A stretch of DNA of 64,000 nucleotides from JADJLQ01 sp034439915 (GTDB lineage Bacteria > Bacteroidota > Bacteroidia > Chitinophagales > Saprospiraceae): assembly GCA_034439915.1 (NCBI GenBank), contig JAWXBI010000219.1, positions 1 through 64,000 of the forward strand, given 5' to 3'. Below, piece after piece: positions 1 to 7,634 of the stretch; position 1 is the first letter of the stretch; every line of letters starts with the position of its first letter. Under the pieces are notes generated by a model. The model saw nothing but the letters and a program-made list of their open reading frames with translations. It ran no database searches and had not been told where the DNA came from. The translations under genes and the position numbers were made by a program.

Positions 1-406
1 AAAAACTCAAGGGCAGGATTATTAATGGTCTCATCCATTTTATGCTTAAATGGACTTACCCAATAATAATATAGGTAAAAAACCAGCAGGGATAACAATT
101 AACGTTAGGGTGTTTTTCCAGAATATTTTAACTATTAAATCAGCTTGATTATTCACAAATATTTATCGATCTGAGCTTCTATTTAAATTATTACCTGCTA
201 ATTGAAACCGATACGAGTTGTAAGCCTGTGCTGTGCTTTAAATCCATAATGAATTTTGAGTTGATAGGGTGGGCTGATGCAAAGATTATCCGGAATATTA
301 TTGGCAGTTGCCCCTTTTGTATAAAATTCCAATAAGTTTTTTAGGCTCAACCACCTTAAATAATTGCAAATTTGCATACCATGCGACCTATTAAAAGCTG
401 GAATAC
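1..406. other. AT-rich intergenic stretch without a gene
   Basis: This opening stretch of about 400 bases is AT-rich and I find no convincing coding region in it. A short minus-strand frame at 198-416 has no recognisable motif and overlaps the start of the next gene, so I do not count it. The only structure that stands out is a 12-base palindrome at 365-376, listed separately. The left neighbour lies outside the window, so the stretch may contain its promoter or terminator. Confidence 0.5.
365..376. promoter_or_regulatory. 12-bp perfect palindrome TGCAAATTTGCA upstream of the coiled-coil gene
   Basis: TGCAAATTTGCA is a perfect dyad centred about 36 bases before the ATG at 407. The inner CAAATTTG differs from the Bacteroidota -7 consensus TAnnTTTG at one position, so it could be a -7 element, an operator, or both. 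Chance occurrence in AT-rich DNA is possible. No regulator is assigned. Confidence 0.3.
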
Positions 407-1363
407 ATGACATCATTGCAAGAGGAAATAAAAAAACTCCTGGAAGAACATCAAATATTGAAAAAAGCGGAAGCCAGGCTCAAAGAATTGTCCAATGAAT
501 TAAATAAGATGCGACAGGAAGTGATTACCCTGGAAAAATTGGTTCAGAAAGAATATGAAGATGTGGAAAACCTGGAAAAACTTGGAATGAAAGCCTTGTT
601 TCACAAAGTGCTCGGCAACCAGGAAGCTCAATTGGAAAAAGAACGACAGGAATACCTCCAGGTTTCCCTAAAATACAATCAGGTGCGAAAAACCATTGAA
701 CTTCTGGAGTTTGAACAAAACATTTTACAGAAAAAATCCGGTTCGATCTCTGCTATTGAAACCCGGCTTAATGAACTCAGCCGGATCCAGGAAAAAGAAC
801 TAATCAATATGGAGGGTGCCGGAGCTATGGAAATTAAAAAAATAAATAGCCAGATTGAAACCCAGCATCGATTAAAAATAGATGTCAAAGAGGCGGAGAA
901 GGCTGGGGTCAAAAGCCTGGAATGTATTGATGGGGTAGTAGCGGGACTGCAACAGGCCCATAATTGGGGACAATGGGATATGAGCGGGCGAAATCCAATG
1001 AGCAATCATCTTAAATATACGGCAATCGATAAGGCCAAAGATTGGGCCTACGAAGCCAACCGGCAATTAAAAATATTTGAGAAAGAATTATTGGATGTTT
1101 ACCGGCAGATCCCTCAGGATTTTCAGCTCCACCTGGACTCGTTTAACCGGTTTATCGATGTGTTTTTTGATAACCTGATCACGGATTGGATCATACAACA
1201 AAAAATTTATAATGCACTAAACAATACCCTGAATATCCGCGACAAAGTAGTCAGAATGATCAAAACGCTCGAAACGGAGCATCCCCGGATAGATCAAACT
1301 ATTGAGGAACTGGAGATCACTAAAAAACAATTTATCCTCAACTTTTCCAAGGGTAAGTTCTAA
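407..1363 (+). CDS. uncharacterised coiled-coil protein
   Basis: This 318-residue soluble protein has no signal peptide or membrane segment. Residues 1-160 are rich in heptad-like Glu/Lys/Leu patterns, indicating a long coiled coil. It contains the stretch LGMKALFHKVLG (about 58-69) followed by a Glu/Lys/Gln-rich helix, which looks like a conserved family signature, although I cannot name the family. The C-terminal half (about 165-318) contains a Gly/Trp-rich loop (HNWGQWDMSGRNP) and further predicted helices. The ATG at 407 is used because it is the first start and lies just after a palindrome. It stands alone on its strand, and the next gene is convergent. A structural or scaffolding role is only a guess. 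Confidence 0.75.
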   Translation: MTSLQEEIKKLLEEHQILKKAEARLKELSNELNKMRQEVITLEKLVQKEYEDVENLEKLGMKALFHKVLGNQEAQLEKERQEYLQVSLKYNQVRKTIELLEFEQNILQKKSGSISAIETRLNELSRIQEKELINMEGAGAMEIKKINSQIETQHRLKIDVKEAEKAGVKSLECIDGVVAGLQQAHNWGQWDMSGRNPMSNHLKYTAIDKAKDWAYEANRQLKIFEKELLDVYRQIPQDFQLHLDSFNRFIDVFFDNLITDWIIQQKIYNALNNTLNIRDKVVRMIKTLETEHPRIDQTIEELEITKKQFILNFSKGKF

Positions 1364-1431
1364 ATCATAGCAGGTCCGGCATCTTGCCAGCAAAGAAACA
1401 GAGACAAATCGAAATAAAGCTTAGAATAAAC

Positions 1432-2133
1432 CTATTCGTCTCCGCTCCCACCTGCGCGGGCGATGTATTTTTCTACATCTCCGGACTCTGGAGCCAGCGG
1501 ATATTGTTTTCTTAATTCTACAAACTGACCGAGGGCATTGGCATTGTCTTTTTGATATAAATAAAGCAGGCCAAGTTTTTTGATATAGTAGGGAGTCAAC
1601 AGCTCGTTATTTCCGGCTGCAATTGATTTTTTATAATAGGAAATGGCGTTTGAAAAGTCCTTTTTTTCTGAATAAGCATCCCCCAGCATACCCAATTTGG
1701 TAATGGTGGTGACGGTTTCACTCGCTTTATAATCTTTGAGATAATCGATGGCAGCATCAAACTGGCCAAGATTCAGGTAACAGACCCCGGCATAATATTT
1801 AGCCAGGTTGGACGTTTTGGTGCCCCGGTAGGAATCGATAATATCCAAAAAACCGGAATAACCACCACCCGGATTGGTCAGAGCCAGACGGAAAGAATCC
1901 CGTTCAAATTGTTGTTGTGCCAACATCATTTGTTCCACAGCTCTTTCCTGGCGGGGCTTCTGATATAAAAAAATATAGGCCAGTATGCCGGCAATCACTA
2001 ATAGTATACCTCCACCAATGATATTGACGTATTGCAGGTTATGTGCAAAAAAACTTTTTGTTTTTTGCTGAACTTCAACGAGATCGAGCAATTTTTCATT
2101 GGAGTGTTTTGCACTTGATTTTACTTTTGCCAT
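1432..2133 (-). CDS. membrane-anchored tetratricopeptide repeat protein
   Basis: This protein of about 233 residues starts at the ATG at 2133. The frame stays open further upstream, but a strong promoter at 2156-2185 lies just before this ATG, which rules out the longer start. A short basic N-terminus is followed by one membrane helix at about residues 36-55 (IIGGGILLVIAGILAYIFL) and then a periplasmic TPR region, with repeats visible around YYAGVCYLNLGQFDAAIDY and LGDAYSEKKDFSNAISYYKK. The architecture resembles YfgM-type proteins, which work with the Sec translocon or periplasmic chaperones. In many Bacteroidota such a gene lies next to recF and a DUF721 gene, as it nearly does here. Exact function is unknown. 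Confidence 0.85.
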   Translation of the reverse strand: MAKVKSSAKHSNEKLLDLVEVQQKTKSFFAHNLQYVNIIGGGILLVIAGILAYIFLYQKPRQERAVEQMMLAQQQFERDSFRLALTNPGGGYSGFLDIIDSYRGTKTSNLAKYYAGVCYLNLGQFDAAIDYLKDYKASETVTTITKLGMLGDAYSEKKDFSNAISYYKKSIAAGNNELLTPYYIKKLGLLYLYQKDNANALGQFVELRKQYPLAPESGDVEKYIARAGGSGDE

Positions 2134-2155
2134 GCCGGGTTTTAAAAAATTTGCG

Positions 2156-2185
2156 CAAAGATAATGAAATTGGCCAACCCACAAA
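2156..2185 (-). promoter_or_regulatory. Bacteroidota-type promoter for the TPR gene
   Basis: On the minus strand TTTG (2182-2185) is followed after 18 bases by TATCTTTG (2156-2163). This matches the Bacteroidota primary sigma pattern TTTG-N17-23-TAnnTTTG exactly. The expected start of transcription lies about 20 bases before the ATG at 2133. It gives the TPR gene its own promoter, separate from the E1 alpha gene upstream. Confidence 0.7.
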
Positions 2186-2237
2186 ATGTGGGTTAATCTA
2201 AAAACTTAATTTATTAACCTCTCTGTATCAGCAGTAT

Positions 2238-3260
2238 TTAATCCAGGATGAATGGATAATCGGATTGGGTGTAGTTATCGGTATACAATTCGCTGGCATC
2301 CGGGAAGGGTGACTCTTCCGCAAATTTTACAGCTTCTTCAATCTCTTGTTTGATCTGGTCCTGAATCGTAAGCAATTCCTGTTCCGTGCAGATCTGATTT
2401 CCCAGTATTTTTTCTTCGAGATTGCTTATTGGGTCTTGCTCCATATACCGGTGCAGTTCGTCTTTTGTCCTGTAGTTGGCAGGATCACTGACGGAATGAC
2501 CCTTATAACGATAGGTCATGATTTCAAGTAAATAGGGGCCCGCACCGGAACGAATATGAGCAGCGGCTTCAATAAGGGCTTCGTGGACATTCTCCACGTT
2601 CATTCCATCCACTTGTTTACTGGGCATATCAAAAGCAGCCCCGATCCGGTAAATATCTACCACATTGCTGGTGCGGCTCACAGAAGTGCCCATGGCATAA
2701 CCATTATTTTCACAGATATACAGAACAGGTAATTTCCAGGTCATGGCCATATTGGCAGATTCAAATAAAATGCCCTGACGGGCAGCACCATCCCCAAACA
2801 TGGTCACACAAAGGTTATCTGTGCCTTTATACTTTTCTGCAAATCCAATACCGGTGCCAATGCCGATTTGGGCAGCCACGATGCCATTGCCACCAAAAAA
2901 ACGGTTTTTTAATGAAAAAAAATGCATCGACCCCCCTTTGCCTTTTACACATCCATCTTTTTTACCAAACAACTCCGCCATGCAGGAGGAAGTGCTCAAC
3001 CCCCGGCTCAAAGCTATCCCATGTTGACGGTAACCGGTCACCAGGGCGTCTTCCGGGCGTATAGCGGACACCAATCCACCGGCAATGGCTTCCTGGCCAA
3101 TATAAACATGGCAAAATCCACGGATCTTTTGCTGGCTATACATCAGCAACGTCTTTTCCTCAAAACGACGGATGCGGAGCATGATTTCATACCATTTCAG
3201 GTAGGTCGCCTTATCGTATTTAACATCCAATCCATTGACGGTTTTTTCTATTACCTCCAT
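2238..3260 (-). CDS. pdhA: pyruvate dehydrogenase E1 component, alpha subunit
   Basis: A 340-residue thiamine-diphosphate-dependent E1 alpha subunit that decarboxylates pyruvate, feeding acetyl groups to the E2 lipoyl domains. The TPP motif begins GDGAARQG (about 156-163) and ends at ENN (184-186). GHSVSDP and YRTKDE near the C-terminus correspond to the phosphorylation-loop region of the family. The length fits stand-alone E1 alpha of the PDH type. The ATG at 3260 is chosen because a -7 promoter box sits 15 bases upstream, and the longer frame would run through it. No E1 beta, E2 or E3 gene lies nearby, so the complex is encoded in pieces. A branched-chain 2-oxoacid or acetoin substrate is a less likely alternative. 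Confidence 0.93.
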   Translation of the reverse strand: MEVIEKTVNGLDVKYDKATYLKWYEIMLRIRRFEEKTLLMYSQQKIRGFCHVYIGQEAIAGGLVSAIRPEDALVTGYRQHGIALSRGLSTSSCMAELFGKKDGCVKGKGGSMHFFSLKNRFFGGNGIVAAQIGIGTGIGFAEKYKGTDNLCVTMFGDGAARQGILFESANMAMTWKLPVLYICENNGYAMGTSVSRTSNVVDIYRIGAAFDMPSKQVDGMNVENVHEALIEAAAHIRSGAGPYLLEIMTYRYKGHSVSDPANYRTKDELHRYMEQDPISNLEEKILGNQICTEQELLTIQDQIKQEIEEAVKFAEESPFPDASELYTDNYTQSDYPFILD

Positions 3261-3274
3261 GTCCCTTTTTTTTA

Positions 3275-3282
3275 CAAAGATA
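3275..3282 (-). promoter_or_regulatory. -7 box TATCTTTG for pdhA
   Basis: On the minus strand TATCTTTG fits TAnnTTTG exactly and ends 14 bases before the pdhA ATG. A weaker CTTT/ACTT element lies 18-19 bases further upstream. The predicted leader is only about 10 bases and contains AAGGGA, a possible ribosome-binding site. The gene is divergent from recF, and the two share this short control region. Confidence 0.6.
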
Positions 3283-3325
3283 GTATGCGAATTAGTATTG
3301 AAAGTTTGAAATTTTATCCTAGGCA

Positions 3326-4474
3326 ATGTTAGTTCCAATCCCTGGTAATTTGGCGATCTTTGCGGTATTAAAGACCCCGGCCATTCACATTTCATCCTTG
3401 ATATTGACCCAGTTTAAAAACTATGCTTACCAATCGTTTTCGTTTGAAGAGGGTTTTAACTTGTTGTATGGCAACAATGGAAGCGGTAAAACGAACGTCC
3501 TGGATGCTATTCATTACCTGGCCCTGGGTAAAAGCCATTTTCTCCCTCAGGATAAACTGGCCATCCAGCATGGAAAAGACTTTTTTAGGATCTCGGGCAG
3601 ATTTGTCAATGAACAGGAAAACATGGAACTGGTCCTGAAATTTCAACCGGGCACCAAACGGCTTGAAAAAGATGAAAAACCCTATGTCCGCATGGTGGAT
3701 CACATCGGAACGATTGGCCTGGTGATGATAGCCCCGGATGACCTGGAATTGATTGATGGGCTGAGCCTCGCCCGCAGGAAATTTATTGACCTTACCTTAT
3801 CGCAGTCCAATAAAATCTATCTGCATCACCTAAGCACTTACAAACGATTATTGGAACAAAGAAATGCCTGGCTCAAATTATCGTCCGCTGCGGATGTGGC
3901 TTATCTCCAGGCTTTGGATGAAAAAATGGAAGAACCATCAAAGGCATTGTACCAACTCAGGAAAAATTTTATAGCGGAGTTTATCCCTTATTTTGACAAA
4001 TATTACCATACGATCAGCGGGGGCCATGAATCGGTAGGTATCCAGTTTCAATCCGACCTGCACGACCACGGCCTGCTCGATTTACTGGAAAAAAGCCGTA
4101 CTCAGGACTTGTATACCCGGTTCACCACCAAAGGCAACCACAAGGACGATTTATTATTTTTAAAAGACCAGGAGCCAATGAAATATATCGCGTCGCAAGG
4201 CCAGAAAAAAACTTTTTTAGTGAGTTTATTTCTGGCGCAGAGTGATTATCTTTCTAACGTAATGCCTTCTCCGCCCATTATTTTATTGGATGATTTATTT
4301 GACAAACTGGATGAAACACGGATCCGCCATCTCCTCCATACGATGAACCACCTGCCCAGCAAACAGGTAATCATGACGGATACGGGCAAACAAAGATTGG
4401 GTACCGTATTACAACAACTCGATTCTCCATGCCATTTTTTGGCTGTCCGGGATGGTCAGGTATCCCCAACCTAA
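3326..4474 (+). CDS. recF: DNA replication and repair protein RecF
   Basis: An SMC-like ATPase that helps load RecA at single-strand gaps. The Walker A motif GNNGSGKT is at about residues 49-56, and the Walker B region IILLDDLFDKLD is at about 318-328. The total of about 360-380 residues fits RecF. From the ATG at 3326 there is a 19-residue extension before the usual RecF N-terminus (HISSLILTQFKNY). An ATT codon at 3383 falls exactly where relatives start, with AAAGA about 9 bases before it, so the real start may be 3383. The stop is 12 bases before the DUF721 gene, so the two are probably one operon. Confidence 0.95.
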   Translation: MLVPIPGNLAIFAVLKTPAIHISSLILTQFKNYAYQSFSFEEGFNLLYGNNGSGKTNVLDAIHYLALGKSHFLPQDKLAIQHGKDFFRISGRFVNEQENMELVLKFQPGTKRLEKDEKPYVRMVDHIGTIGLVMIAPDDLELIDGLSLARRKFIDLTLSQSNKIYLHHLSTYKRLLEQRNAWLKLSSAADVAYLQALDEKMEEPSKALYQLRKNFIAEFIPYFDKYYHTISGGHESVGIQFQSDLHDHGLLDLLEKSRTQDLYTRFTTKGNHKDDLLFLKDQEPMKYIASQGQKKTFLVSLFLAQSDYLSNVMPSPPIILLDDLFDKLDETRIRHLLHTMNHLPSKQVIMTDTGKQRLGTVLQQLDSPCHFLAVRDGQVSPT

Positions 4475-4486
4475 ACCGACCGACCT

Positions 4487-4777
4487 GTGAAAAGACATAA
4501 CGATCTTCCGCTTTCAGAAATATTAAAACAATGGTCAAAAAAAGACAAGTTGCAGCCCATGTTGGTGCAAAAAAAAGTGCAGGCCGGCTGGGAAGAATGG
4601 TTGGGAAAACTGATTGCAAAAAACACGGATAAAATTTTTGTCAGTAACCGCAAATTGTACATCCACATGAAGTCAGGGCCAATAAAATACGAGATGAACC
4701 TTGGACGGGAACAACTGTTACAATTGATCAATCAGAAAATCGGGGAAAATTATTTTGAGGAAATCCTCATCCGTTGA
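4487..4777 (+). CDS. DUF721 / DciA-like protein
   Basis: A 96-residue protein with a GTG start, 12 bases after recF. The sequence has the DUF721 pattern: an N-terminal helix, WEEWLG around residues 35-40, then short beta strands (KIFVSNRKLYIHM) and a C-terminal Asn-Gln-Lys-Ile helix. DUF721 includes DciA, the widespread loader of the replicative helicase DnaB in bacteria that lack DnaC/DnaI. The recF-DUF721 order is common in Bacteroidota and suggests joint expression of replication and repair functions. Helicase loading by this short form is inferred from the family. Confidence 0.85.
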   Translation: MKRHNDLPLSEILKQWSKKDKLQPMLVQKKVQAGWEEWLGKLIAKNTDKIFVSNRKLYIHMKSGPIKYEMNLGREQLLQLINQKIGENYFEEILIR

Positions 4778-4937
4778 ATATTCCAATAGCCTGAATTTTT
4801 ATTTCATCAAAATTGGAAATGCTTATTAATATTGTGCTGCGTGCCTGGTATTGAAATAAAATCATTGCCTGTTGTTATCATTATTATATTAACTTCATTC
4901 CTGCCAACGTGAATTCGCCAACATATACCCATAACGT

Positions 4938-5447
4938 ATGAAGACGGTCTGTTTTATAAGACATGCCAAATCCAGCTGGGATCAGGCGGGTCTGGCGGAT
5001 ATCGACCGCCCCTTAAATATCCGGGGCAAGACCACCGCTCCGGTAATGGCCCAAATCATGGCCGACAAAGGATACACTCCGGACCTCATCATCAGCTCTA
5101 CAGCTAAACGGGCCAGGCAGACTGCTAAATATTTTCGCAAACAGTTTGACATAAAAAAACAAGAAGTCCTGCTGGAACCCACGATTTATGGGGGGGACGA
5201 ACAATGTATTTTTGAAATTATCCGGAAGGTGCCGGATACATTGAATTCGATCTTTTTGTTTGGACACAATCCTACCATGAATTACCTGGCGGCTTTATTT
5301 TCTGAAGACCGGATCCATGTGCCTACCTGTGGTATACTGGTGATTCAGTTGCCCATTGATCACTGGGCGGATATACAACCGGACCACACGGGCTTAAAAC
5401 ATTTTATTTACCCCAAACAATTTATCCCGGACGAAGGTGAAGATTAA
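4938..5447 (+). CDS. SixA-type histidine phosphatase
   Basis: A 169-residue phosphoglycerate-mutase-like protein of the SixA branch. The catalytic motif RHAKSSW is at the N-terminus (Arg8, His9), and the second His is in FGHNP at about residue 112. Arg59-type contacts are suggested by STAKRARQTA. SixA enzymes remove phosphate from phosphohistidine proteins such as HPt domains or PTS components; the substrate here is unknown. The gene overlaps the next lipoprotein gene by 11 bases, so translation is probably coupled. Confidence is high for the family and moderate for phosphohistidine as substrate. Confidence 0.88.
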   Translation: MKTVCFIRHAKSSWDQAGLADIDRPLNIRGKTTAPVMAQIMADKGYTPDLIISSTAKRARQTAKYFRKQFDIKKQEVLLEPTIYGGDEQCIFEIIRKVPDTLNSIFLFGHNPTMNYLAALFSEDRIHVPTCGILVIQLPIDHWADIQPDHTGLKHFIYPKQFIPDEGED

Positions 5448-5781
5448 GCTATGTTTCTGCTTAACAGGCCTGTTGCTGATAAGCTGGATAGGTTGCGACA
5501 ACCAGCGGATTATACTCAATAAAGATCAGTACAGGGATATTATCCTGGATCTTCAGGTTGCGGAAACGATCATTCTTAATTCACAGCTTCGAAATAAGGA
5601 CAGTCTGAGACAGGCTTTACAATTGCGCATCTGTGAGATATACGGATTTAAAGCTATTTCTGCCCTTAAAGAAAGTCTGATGCCCCTGGAAACCAATCCC
5701 GAACTTATGCTGGAGATCACCAAAGAAATGAATAAAAAACTGGATCAGCTGGAAGATTCTGTCAGCAGGGGAGTGGAATAA
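5437..5781 (+). CDS. DUF4296 lipoprotein
   Basis: A 114-residue protein with a lipoprotein signal: a hydrophobic segment, LLLISWIGC, with the Cys at about residue 20. The mature part is helical and carries the DUF4296 pattern (DQYRDIILDLQVAE, followed by a YGF motif near the middle). DUF4296 proteins are small Bacteroidota lipoproteins of unknown function. The start overlaps the SixA-like gene by 11 bases. It is probably exported and anchored in the inner leaflet of the outer membrane, by inference from the signal. Confidence 0.8.
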   Translation: MKIKLCFCLTGLLLISWIGCDNQRIILNKDQYRDIILDLQVAETIILNSQLRNKDSLRQALQLRICEIYGFKAISALKESLMPLETNPELMLEITKEMNKKLDQLEDSVSRGVE

Positions 5782-5873
5782 ATCACGGCTTTTTCAATTC
5801 TTAATATTAATTTAATACCCATTATAGGCTTCGATCAATCGAATAGCCTTTAATTTACTCCAAATGTAACAAT

Positions 5874-6548
5874 ATGGATACCAAAGCGAGGGTATTGATT
5901 GTGGATGACGAGGCGGATATAAGGGAATTTTTGTCTTATAACCTGACCAAGAACGGATTTAAAGTAGAAGTTGCCGAGGATGGGATTGAGGGGCTCAAAC
6001 GAGCAACCTCTTTTTCACCTCATATTATTATCCTGGACATTATGATGCCAGGTATGTCGGGTATTGAACTCTGCAAAGAGATCCGGTCCAGGCCTGAGTT
6101 TAACGGCGTATTGATTGCCATGTTGACTGCCCGCCAGGAGGACCAGGTTCAAATCGAATCGTTGAACGTAGGCGCAGATGACTATATCACCAAACCCTTA
6201 AAACCTTCGGTGTTTCTGAGCCGAATCAAAGCCTTATTGCGCCGCACGGACATCAATGTTTCCGAATCCCTGAAATTTAAAGACCTGGTCATCGATCCTG
6301 TCAGTTTCCAGATTACCCTCCATGAAAAAACCCTGGACCTTCCTAAAAAAGAATTTGAAATCCTTTATCTGCTGGCTTCCAAACCGGGTAAGGTTTTTGG
6401 GAGGGACGAAATACTCAGCAAGATCTGGGGAAGGGAAGTGATCGTCGGGGACCGAACCATCGATGTGCACATCCGAAAACTGAGGGAAAAAATAGGAGAT
6501 AAATATGTGCAAACCATTAAGGGAGTTGGCTATAAATTTGTGTTTTAA
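5874..6548 (+). CDS. OmpR/PhoB-family response regulator
   Basis: A 224-residue response regulator. The receiver domain (1-120) has the acidic pair DD (11-12), the phospho-acceptor Asp55 in IILDIMMPG, Thr85 and Lys107 in ITKPLKP. The C-terminal winged helix (about 130-224) has the OmpR-type signatures EFEILYLLASKPGKVFGRDEIL and VIVGDRTIDVHIRKLREKIG. The gene is 5 bases upstream of its histidine kinase. PhoB/PhoP-like sequence features suggest phosphate or envelope sensing, but no target operons are visible here. Confidence 0.93.
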   Translation: MDTKARVLIVDDEADIREFLSYNLTKNGFKVEVAEDGIEGLKRATSFSPHIIILDIMMPGMSGIELCKEIRSRPEFNGVLIAMLTARQEDQVQIESLNVGADDYITKPLKPSVFLSRIKALLRRTDINVSESLKFKDLVIDPVSFQITLHEKTLDLPKKEFEILYLLASKPGKVFGRDEILSKIWGREVIVGDRTIDVHIRKLREKIGDKYVQTIKGVGYKFVF

Positions 6549-6553
6549 TTTAA

Positions 6554-7618
6554 ATGACCAATATCACTCCCCGGAAACTGGCCTTGCTGGCCGGTGCCGT
6601 TGTATTTGTTGCTTTTTATTTCAATTCCTGGCTGTTTTCAAACATCCTGTACAGTGAACAAAAAAATATCCTGCACATCGTCACTGCCTGCACCACCGGG
6701 CTCATAACCTACTGGTTTACACGCTTCATAATCAACTGGTATTTAGGCAATAAGGTCAGGCATATTTATAAGATGATCAATCAACCGGCGAATCAGGACG
6801 AAATAGAAAATAAACTGGACCCGGATAAACCATTGATGCAGCAGGTTGAAAAAGAGGTCTCCCAATTTATGTCATCCCAAAACCAGGAAATGAATACCCT
6901 CAGGCATCTGGAGCGATACCGTCAGGATTATGTCGGTAATGTAGCCCATGAACTCCGTACACCCATATTTAACATTCAGGGTTATGTGCACACGTTACTG
7001 GATGGAGCATCCGATGACCCCAAAGTCAATTTATTGTACCTGCAACGAACCGCTGAGAATATTGAACGACTGATCCGCATCATAGAAGACCTGGATTCCA
7101 TTTACAAGTTGGAATCCAATCAACTCAGCCTGGAATGGGAGGATATAGAGCTTCAGTCTTTTGTCAAAACGATGATCCATGAATTGGATCTGAAAGCTGT
7201 AGAAAGAAAAATAAATATCCAGCTCATCACTGAAGATGATGTGGATGTATGGGTCAAAGCGGATCCCGATTATCTGCGCCAGGTGTTTATCAACTTGCTG
7301 GAAAATTCCATAAAATACGGCAATACCGGAGGTCATACACACATCAGCTTTCATGATTTGCAAGACCTCATTTTAGTCGAGATTGAGGATAATGGGCCCG
7401 GCATAGAATCCAGGCACCTCAGGCATATTTTTGATCGATTTTACCGAGTAGATAAAAACCGGTCCCGGCAAGCCGGAGGAAGTGGTCTTGGATTGTCCAT
7501 AGTCAAACATATCGTGGAAGCTCACGGACAACAAATTAAGGTTCGCAGCACTCCGGGAAAAGGCACTACGTTCAGCTTTACGTTGAATAAAAAGTCAAAT
7601 TTACCGATGGCAGATTGA
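6554..7618 (+). CDS. PhoR-like sensor histidine kinase
   Basis: A 354-residue kinase. Two membrane helices lie at about residues 9-33 and 39-62 with only a few residues between them, so there is essentially no periplasmic sensor domain. The H box is NVAHELRTP with His132. N, G1 and G2 boxes follow: INLLENSIKYG, DNGPGI and GGSGLGLSIVKH. It pairs with the response regulator 5 bases upstream. The lack of an extracellular domain suggests sensing inside the membrane, or through a partner protein as with PhoR/PhoU/Pst. It ends 17 bases before the convergent M23 gene. Confidence 0.93.
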   Translation: MTNITPRKLALLAGAVVFVAFYFNSWLFSNILYSEQKNILHIVTACTTGLITYWFTRFIINWYLGNKVRHIYKMINQPANQDEIENKLDPDKPLMQQVEKEVSQFMSSQNQEMNTLRHLERYRQDYVGNVAHELRTPIFNIQGYVHTLLDGASDDPKVNLLYLQRTAENIERLIRIIEDLDSIYKLESNQLSLEWEDIELQSFVKTMIHELDLKAVERKINIQLITEDDVDVWVKADPDYLRQVFINLLENSIKYGNTGGHTHISFHDLQDLILVEIEDNGPGIESRHLRHIFDRFYRVDKNRSRQAGGSGLGLSIVKHIVEAHGQQIKVRSTPGKGTTFSFTLNKKSNLPMAD

Positions 7619-7634
7619 CAGCGTTGATTTCCCT

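Noticed and set aside
198..416. Minus-strand 72-residue frame in the first intergenic stretch
   Set aside because: No recognisable motif, poor composition, and it overlaps the start of the coiled-coil gene.
679..1005. Minus-strand frame inside the coiled-coil gene
   Set aside because: Antisense shadow of a real gene; no domain pattern.
3260..3326. Origin of replication near recF
   Set aside because: No dnaA, dnaN or DnaA-box cluster is present; recF alone does not mark an origin.
2922..3332. Plus-strand 136-residue frame opposite pdhA
   Set aside because: Antisense to a well-supported enzyme gene and without any family signature.
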